Assembly: GCA_002393025.1 (NCBI GenBank) | Contig: DGIE01000092.1 | Location: 1-18,310, forward strand | Direction: 5' to 3' | From: Holosporaceae bacterium UBA3830 | GTDB lineage: Bacteria; Pseudomonadota; Alphaproteobacteria; UBA3830 | DNA: 18,310 nucleotides | The notes under the pieces: model-generated | Databases searched by the model: none | The model's input: only the letters and a program-made list of their open reading frames with translations | What the model was told of the DNA's origin: nothing | Made by a program: the position numbers and the translations under genes | Shown here: positions 13,704-18,310 of the stretch, piece by piece | Layout: each line of letters opens with the position of its first letter | Position numbering within the stretch: the stretch's first letter is position 1

Positions 13704-15130
13704 TGAGAAAATTATGGGTTCTACCTCTTTTACTTTCATTAATAGCTTGTAATTCAGGAGAGAGTAAGACTGAAAACAAGGAAAAATCCAAAAAGATCGA
13801 AGTTTTGTCTCAGGAGAAGGATAAAGCAGCAGATCTTGCAGGTCGAGAGTTGCAGTTCGTTTGCGCTTGCATAAAGTATGAATATGTTAAAGAGATGACA
13901 GATGAAGAAATAATTCGTAAAGCTATCGAAGGAATGATGTCCAATCTAGATCTTCATTCGCGGTATTTGAATGAAAGGGCTTTTAATTCTCTGAAAAATT
14001 TGACAGAAGGAGAGTTTGGTGGACTTGGGATAGAATTTATTATGGATGACGACGGATATATCCGAGTGATTTCCGCGATAGATGATACCCCGGCTTATAA
14101 GGCTGGATTAAAGAATGGGGATCTTATTGTCGGAGTGGATGGTGAATATCTCGGAACAAATGTTACGGATATTGAAGTCATAGAGAAGTTGAGAGGGAAG
14201 CCAGGAACGTCCGTAAAACTCAAGATAGTCAGGGATAGGCAAGTGCCCTTTGACGTTACTATAAAAAGGGATCTCATAAAAGTTAAGTCAGTTAAGGCTG
14301 AAGTGCTGGATGGTATAGGGTACATCAGGATTTCTACATTTGATAAAAATACTAGCGCGGATATTAAAAAATTTTTGAAAGAGAACAGAAAGCTGAGAGG
14401 TATCATACTGGATGTGAGAAATAATCCGGGAGGTCTGCTGGATGAGGCTGTTGCTGTTTCGGATTTATTCTTAAAGAAATGTAAGATTGTGTCGACCAAA
14501 GGCAGAACAAAGGATAATACAATGGAGTTTTTTGCAAATGATGAGGATTTTGCTGAAGGAATTCCAATTGTAGTCCTGATTAATAGTGGAACTGCTTCTG
14601 CTCCTGAAATTCTAGCCGGGGCTCTTCGTGACAATAAAAGGGCTGTTATCATTGGAACTCGTTCTTTCGGAAAAGGTTCTGTACAAAAAGTCATTCCACT
14701 TTCAGAAAAGACAGGTATTAAATTAACTATTGCAAAACACTATACCCCGAGTGGGGAGTGTATCCAAGGCAATGGGATAAGTCCTGATATAGAAGCGGGG
14801 TATGCAAGTATCAAGAAGGCAGATGGGGTGTTTTCATTGCGTGAAGAAATTTTTAAGAATGCTTTGGACAGAAAAGAAACCAAGAAGAAGCACCCTAATG
14901 CCAACAAGTTGCCGGATTCTCCGATTGTCAAGAAGAATGATGGTAATAAAAAGGAAGATGAAGATCTTGATTTCAGAAAAATGTCCCTCAAAGAGCGAGC
15001 TGAAAAGGATTATCAGTTAAATAAGGCTTTTGATACCTTGAGGGCGATAAATGTGTATAGCGAAATAAATGGTCTGGTGAACGTACAGAAGAACGTAAAG
15101 ATAAACGGTGAAAAGAGTAATGCAAAATAG
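13703..15130 (+). CDS. ctpA: C-terminal processing peptidase CtpA (S41), predicted lipoprotein
   Basis: CtpA-type proteases trim or degrade periplasmic proteins, often cell-wall hydrolases. The 475-residue product begins with a lipoprotein signal (MRKLWVLPLLLSLIAC, lipobox LIAC, lipidated Cys16). A PDZ domain (about 100-178, GEFGGLGIEF, AYKAGLKNGDLIVGVDG) precedes the S41 domain (about 205-365). The catalytic dyad is Ser299 in NSGTASAPEI and Lys324 in RSFGKGSVQ, with the substrate-site NPGGLLDEAV also present. The C-terminal 110 residues hold a Lys/Asp/Glu-rich linker (391-425) and a short conserved tail. The ATG at 13703 is chosen because AGGAAAAAGA precedes it and the lipobox then sits correctly; the in-frame start 36 bases upstream would bury the signal. 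The envC and ctpA genes overlap by one base, and ctpA overlaps the next gene by 11. Confidence 0.94.
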   Translation: MRKLWVLPLLLSLIACNSGESKTENKEKSKKIEVLSQEKDKAADLAGRELQFVCACIKYEYVKEMTDEEIIRKAIEGMMSNLDLHSRYLNERAFNSLKNLTEGEFGGLGIEFIMDDDGYIRVISAIDDTPAYKAGLKNGDLIVGVDGEYLGTNVTDIEVIEKLRGKPGTSVKLKIVRDRQVPFDVTIKRDLIKVKSVKAEVLDGIGYIRISTFDKNTSADIKKFLKENRKLRGIILDVRNNPGGLLDEAVAVSDLFLKKCKIVSTKGRTKDNTMEFFANDEDFAEGIPIVVLINSGTASAPEILAGALRDNKRAVIIGTRSFGKGSVQKVIPLSEKTGIKLTIAKHYTPSGECIQGNGISPDIEAGYASIKKADGVFSLREEIFKNALDRKETKKKHPNANKLPDSPIVKKNDGNKKEDEDLDFRKMSLKERAEKDYQLNKAFDTLRAINVYSEINGLVNVQKNVKINGEKSNAK

Positions 15131-16022
15131 AGTTCGTTGGTTCGTATTTTTTGGAGGACTTATTGCTTTTGTATTTGGAGTTGAGTTGTGGCATAGGCAT
15201 GTACAAAGCAAAGGTTCGGTTTATCAATGTAGAATATTAATAGACAGAGATTTTTCTATAGACGAATCCAGTGCTGATGAGGGAGTGAAAAGTGAAAAGA
15301 TAAGTTTGTATGTAAGGACAAAATATGGAGTTCTCCCAAGAAGGCAATCAGATCCATCGAAAATATTTGACGCGTATTCTGCAACTGTTGATTATGAGGA
15401 GAGTTGCTCAAAGAACGGATACGTAAGATTGGCGGTTCTGATTCAGAATGCTACCGAAGAGAATGTTCAGGGGGTTATAGCAAAGTTTCCTAACGCAAAG
15501 GTTTCTTTTATCATTCCTCATTATACGATTAATTTAAGTAAAATAGCTGAGATCATCGTGTCTTCAGGACATGAATTTTTTATTCAATTGCCGACTCAAT
15601 CATCAATTCCTTTGGATAAAAAGGAAACAGTTTCCCCGTTCTTAGCAAATGCTTCCTCAGAAGAAGTAAGGGATAAGTTGTATTATCTCATGTCCTCAGC
15701 AAAATATGCTATTGGGATAGCAAACACTTGCGATTCTCTCATAACGAAATCTATTAAGGATATGGAGATTATTGCTAAAGAACTCTCACAACGAGGAATG
15801 GCTTTCCTTAATGTTGAGGAAGACAGTGATGTTATGGAAGAAATATCGGAAAGAATCAATTGTCGATTGTTAAAAGCAAAAGCTTTCGAAAAATCGGATA
15901 AATTGAGAAAAAAAGACTCCATTATCGTTGGTTCAGAGCAGCTGGACGATGTTGTAAAGTCTCTTCCTGAAGGTATGAAACTGGCCCCTATCAGTTTTGA
16001 GGAGAAACATGCTTCCCTATAG
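15120..16022 (+). CDS. Divergent polysaccharide deacetylase family protein (DUF610)
   Basis: This 300-residue protein has one N-terminal membrane anchor (about 7-23, FVFFGGLIAFVFGVEL) and a periplasmic domain of the divergent polysaccharide deacetylase family (about 101-290). Family landmarks are VRLAVLIQN, AKVSFIIPHY, SGHEFFIQLPTQ (about 149-160) and ELSQRGMAFLNVEE. The usual metal-site residues seem lost: IQN (108-110) stands where other members have an IDD-like motif, and GIANTCDS (199-206) where others have an NHxGS-like motif. Catalysis is therefore doubtful. ATG 15120 is preferred, with GGTGA (15107-15111) eight bases upstream; GTG 15108 is the alternative. It overlaps ctpA at its start and rppH at its end. 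The gene order around it is the usual alphaproteobacterial one and supports the assignment. Confidence 0.8.
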   Translation: MQNRVRWFVFFGGLIAFVFGVELWHRHVQSKGSVYQCRILIDRDFSIDESSADEGVKSEKISLYVRTKYGVLPRRQSDPSKIFDAYSATVDYEESCSKNGYVRLAVLIQNATEENVQGVIAKFPNAKVSFIIPHYTINLSKIAEIIVSSGHEFFIQLPTQSSIPLDKKETVSPFLANASSEEVRDKLYYLMSSAKYAIGIANTCDSLITKSIKDMEIIAKELSQRGMAFLNVEEDSDVMEEISERINCRLLKAKAFEKSDKLRKKDSIIVGSEQLDDVVKSLPEGMKLAPISFEEKHASL

Positions 16023-16470
16023 AAAATGTGTTGCAATTATATTAAGACAAAAAGGTTTGATTTTTACAGCTGAGCGGTTAGATACAAAGGATGCTTGGCA
16101 ATTGCCTCAAGGAGGAGTAAATGATGGCGAGTCTTATTTGGATGCAGCAAAAAGGGAGTTATTAGAGGAGACAGGAATTTTTTCTGTGGAGTTTATAGCT
16201 CAAACACAACGGTTATTTAAGTATGATTTTCCGCAATATTCTCAAGATCAGATGATAAAAAAATATGGAGAACTTAAGTATAGAGGACAAGAATTATCTT
16301 TCGTAATGTTTAACTTCGTTGGAGATGATTCTGAGATAAATTTAAAATATAAAACAGAAGAGTTTCTTCATTGGAAGTGGGAATCTGCCGAAGGTATTTT
16401 GAGATCTATTGTTGATTTTAAATATAAGTGTTACCAGGACGCTTTTTCTGAATTAAATTTGCTACGTTAA
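16009..16470 (+). CDS. rppH: RNA pyrophosphohydrolase (Nudix)
   Basis: RppH removes pyrophosphate from the 5' triphosphate end of mRNA and so opens it to RNase E decay. The 153-residue protein starts with the family phrase YRKCVAIILRQKGLIFTAER and has AWQLPQGG followed by the complete Nudix box at residues 35-57 (G-x5-E-x7-RELLEETGI). The C-terminal part (YRGQELSFVMFNF, FLHWKW, VDFKYKCYQDAF) matches the RppH/ap4A hydrolase subgroup. The start is ATG 16009 with AGGAG (16000-16004) four bases before it, inside the end of the preceding gene (14-base overlap). A TTG at 15997 in the same frame precedes that site and is rejected. Dinucleoside polyphosphate hydrolysis is the older name for this group. 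Confidence 0.95.
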   Translation: MLPYRKCVAIILRQKGLIFTAERLDTKDAWQLPQGGVNDGESYLDAAKRELLEETGIFSVEFIAQTQRLFKYDFPQYSQDQMIKKYGELKYRGQELSFVMFNFVGDDSEINLKYKTEEFLHWKWESAEGILRSIVDFKYKCYQDAFSELNLLR

Positions 16471-16487
16471 AATTTTGTTAACAGTTT

Positions 16488-17300
16488 ATGCTTCATAATA
16501 CCGATATGTTTCGGAATTTTATGGAGAGGGCGCTGTCTGTTATCATGAATAAATCCGACCAAAATGGAGTAGTTTTGGTCGAGTTCGCTTTTTGTTGTCC
16601 TGTTCTAATAATTTTACTGTTTTTCGTATTGGATATACCACTGGCTTATAGGGTAGTCACAAAAATGCAGAAGATGTCGGAATTAACCAGTTGCATGATA
16701 AGAAATGTTCCGAATAAAAATAATACGTTGATCACAATTCAGGATTTAAAAAATATTTCCATGGCAGCGGGAGTCTACCTGACAGGAAGATTAGGTTCAT
16801 CGAGCAATCCTTGCAAACACTATCCCTTTTATCTTTCCACGTATATTTTTTGTGTTGAGGGAAATAGTTCCGGTGGCTTCGATAAAAAATGGAATGTACA
16901 TATAAAGAACAATCTGTATAACGGAAGTATTACAGTTAATAAAAATGATACTACCGAATATTCAAGGCTGCAAAATGCAAATACATTTTTGAATGTTAAT
17001 GGGCTTGAGAATTTCAGCATTCATGAAGGAGAGATGAAGCTCATTGTTGAGACGGTTGCCTGGTATAATGAGACCGAGAGTTCTAGCATGGAAGGAGTTC
17101 CCATCAATGGCCAAGTGGGTTCAGGGATGTTTGGTGATTACGGTAAAAATAAGTCTCGTGTAAGGGGATACAATAAAAATTTCTACCTAATAACTATTCC
17201 TGGAAGAAGTGTTAAGATTGGAGAAAAAGCTTTCGGAAATGGTTTTTCGATAATGTCTTATGTAGATGAAATAGTTGATCCGGATGAATGTCCGGAGTAG
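16488..17300 (+). CDS. TadE-like domain protein
   Basis: The N-terminal segment QNGVVLVEFAFCCPVLIILLFF (about 26-46), shown here as its parts VVLVEFAF and PVLIILLFF, is a TadE/TadG-type motif: a glycine, an E at position 32, a proline and a single membrane helix (29-50), followed by the charged VVTKMQKMSELTSCMIR. In tight-adherence (Tad) pilus systems such proteins are pseudopilins. The remaining 200 residues are polar and without recognised domains, probably exported. No tad genes for ATPase, platform or peptidase are in the window. The start is uncertain: ATG 16488 has no ribosome binding site, and ATGs at 16506, 16521 and 16545 are in frame and all precede the domain. It lies 17 bases after rppH and 16 before hbd. 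The TadE call is good; the cellular role is unknown. Confidence 0.72.
   Translation: MLHNTDMFRNFMERALSVIMNKSDQNGVVLVEFAFCCPVLIILLFFVLDIPLAYRVVTKMQKMSELTSCMIRNVPNKNNTLITIQDLKNISMAAGVYLTGRLGSSSNPCKHYPFYLSTYIFCVEGNSSGGFDKKWNVHIKNNLYNGSITVNKNDTTEYSRLQNANTFLNVNGLENFSIHEGEMKLIVETVAWYNETESSSMEGVPINGQVGSGMFGDYGKNKSRVRGYNKNFYLITIPGRSVKIGEKAFGNGFSIMSYVDEIVDPDECPE
16556..16581 (+). repeat. 9-bp inverted repeat inside the TadE-like gene
   Basis: CGACCAAAA (16556-16564) pairs perfectly with TTTTGGTCG (16573-16581) around the loop TGGAGTAG. It lies in codons 23-32, at the border of the TadE motif. It could slow ribosomes or be chance. Confidence 0.35.
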
Positions 17301-17316
17301 TAATAAAGGAGGGGAA

Positions 17317-18207
17317 ATGAGCAATATGATAGCGATTATTGGTGCGGGGCAAATGGGTAGCGGGATAGCTCAGGTGTTCGCGACAGCAGGATTCCGAGTT
17401 TCAGTCTATGATATTTCCCGAAAAATTTTAGATAAATCAAAAATCAGAATAGAACATTCTCTTACAAGACTCGCAGAAAAAGAGTATTTAGATGAATCTC
17501 CGGAAGTGATTGTTAACAGAATAAAGTTTGTCGAAAAAATGGCAGACTTATCCGGTAGCCAGATTTTCATAGAATCAGCTTTTGAAAATTTCGATATAAA
17601 AACGAATATATTATATGAGCTTGCTCAATATTTATCCAAAGATTGCTATGTCGCCAGTAACACTTCATCGTTATCCATAACTTCATTGTCTCAAATGGTA
17701 CCTTATCCCGATAAGTTTATAGGATTTCATTTTATGAATCCGCCTCCGATTATGCAGCTGGTTGAGGTGATCAGAGGGTACCATACAAGTGATGAAACCT
17801 ACAGTTATTTTTGGGATCTTGCAAAGCGGTTAGGTAAATACCCTATTTATTCCAAGAATGCTCCAGGGTTTGTGCTCAATAGAATTTTAATCCCAATGAT
17901 CAATGAAGCTATATATGCATTATATGAGAATATATCGACTGCGGAACAGATAGATGAGGCTCTAAAATTAGGGGCAAATCACCCGATAGGTCCGCTGGCC
18001 TTGGCCGATTTAATAGGTTTGGATACGGTATTGGCCATTCTCAAAACATTACAAAAAGAAATGGGCGAGAGAAATAAATATAGGCCATGTCCTCTGTTAG
18101 AAGAGTATGTTGAAAAAGGATTTTTAGGCAGAAAATCCAAAAAAGGGTTTTACGAATATGATGATATCTCCTTGATGAAACGTAAGATAACTAGACGAAT
18201 CCGTTAG
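17317..18207 (+). CDS. hbd: 3-hydroxybutyryl-CoA (3-hydroxyacyl-CoA) dehydrogenase
   Basis: This NAD(P)-dependent enzyme interconverts L-3-hydroxyacyl-CoA and 3-oxoacyl-CoA in fatty-acid or short-chain acyl-CoA metabolism in the cytoplasm. The 296 residues are a stand-alone enzyme without the fused hydratase of FadB. The nucleotide-binding loop is GAGQMGSG (9-16). ASNTSSLS (113-120, Ser117), GFHFMNP (His138), VEVI (Glu150) and PGFVLNRI (Asn188) form the catalytic region. The C-terminal helical domain has GPLALADLIGLD and ends with GRKSKKGFYEY. The ATG at 17317 has the strongest ribosome binding site of the window (AAGGAGGGG, 17306-17314); the in-frame alternative at 17275 lies within the previous gene and is rejected. 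Together with the phasin gene it hints at hydroxybutyrate metabolism, but thiolase and polymer synthase genes are not seen. Confidence 0.94.
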   Translation: MSNMIAIIGAGQMGSGIAQVFATAGFRVSVYDISRKILDKSKIRIEHSLTRLAEKEYLDESPEVIVNRIKFVEKMADLSGSQIFIESAFENFDIKTNILYELAQYLSKDCYVASNTSSLSITSLSQMVPYPDKFIGFHFMNPPPIMQLVEVIRGYHTSDETYSYFWDLAKRLGKYPIYSKNAPGFVLNRILIPMINEAIYALYENISTAEQIDEALKLGANHPIGPLALADLIGLDTVLAILKTLQKEMGERNKYRPCPLLEEYVEKGFLGRKSKKGFYEYDDISLMKRKITRRIR

Positions 18208-18310
18208 TAGTTTAAGGAAGAAAAAGTTGTGGGCTGATTGAAGTAATACGCATGGTATTTGCAGAGTGTACCTATCTTGTAAGCAAGTGAAAAAGGGTAG
18301 CTCTTGAGTA
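18208..18310. other. Unassigned end of the window
   Basis: I see no gene start, terminator or RNA that I can name in these 103 bases. AAGGAAGA near 18217 could be a ribosome binding site, but the frames behind it close quickly. CTTG-TAAG-CAAG (about 18275-18286) is a small stem. No T-rich terminator follows hbd. Confidence 0.4.

Noticed and set aside
14095..14694. 199-codon frame antisense to ctpA
   Set aside because: Long but Ser/Leu/Phe-rich, without start signal, opposite the PDZ and S41 domains.
18208..18310. Start of an RNA gene (tmRNA, RNase P) or group II intron at the window end
   Set aside because: I considered these because of several short stems, but no conserved core sequence of any of them can be seen in the bases available.
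1..18310. CRISPR array, prophage or toxin-antitoxin system
   Set aside because: No regularly spaced repeats, phage structural genes or paired small toxin/antitoxin genes were found on either strand.

Overview
The window looks like a chromosomal segment of a low-GC, host-associated alphaproteobacterium. A Holosporales- or Rickettsiales-like intracellular lineage is my best guess. The reasons are: the gene order envC - ctpA - divergent polysaccharide deacetylase - rppH, which I know from alphaproteobacteria; the yidC-engB pair; A/T-rich codon use; and visible gene decay (a frameshifted IS200 transposase and a small membrane-protein gene broken by two stops and a frameshift). The lineage is inferred from family knowledge and not from a search.

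Layout. 1-689: 3' part of a PotG-type polyamine ABC transporter ATPase. 797-1216: phasin-like gene with its own promoter and a clear terminator. 1280-1932: IS200-type insertion sequence with paired end hairpins, a leader stem that hides the ribosome binding site, and a frameshifted transposase. 2176-4478: yidC and engB, joined by a TTGA stop/start overlap. 4541-5290 (minus): D-Ala-D-Ala dipeptidase. 5382-5642: small unrecognised gene with a terminator. 5710-7653 (minus): an alpha/beta hydrolase gene followed by tyrS. 7845-9014: pgk, preceded by an A/T-rich palindrome cluster. 9011-9438 (minus): membrane-protein pseudogene convergent with pgk. 9621-10202 (minus): unrecognised putative lipoprotein. 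10203-10548: non-coding stretch with an 11-bp inverted repeat inside a 17-codon ORF, ending in a good promoter. 10549-18207: one co-oriented run of eight genes, galU, ugd, envC-like, ctpA, divergent deacetylase, rppH, a TadE-domain gene and hbd. The last 103 bases hold nothing I can assign.

How the genes fit together. GalU and Ugd make UDP-glucose and then UDP-glucuronate, precursors of surface polysaccharide or lipid A decoration. The next three genes (degenerate LytM activator, lipoprotein C-terminal protease, deacetylase-like membrane protein) act in the envelope, probably on peptidoglycan turnover at division. RppH starts mRNA decay. The 3-hydroxyacyl-CoA dehydrogenase and the phasin both point to a polyhydroxybutyrate/short-chain acyl-CoA economy, although no polymer synthase is in the window. 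I did not find a clearly new multi-gene system. The least explained items are the orphan TadE-like gene attached to hbd, the small gene at 5382 with its alternative starts, and the hairpin ORF upstream of galU.
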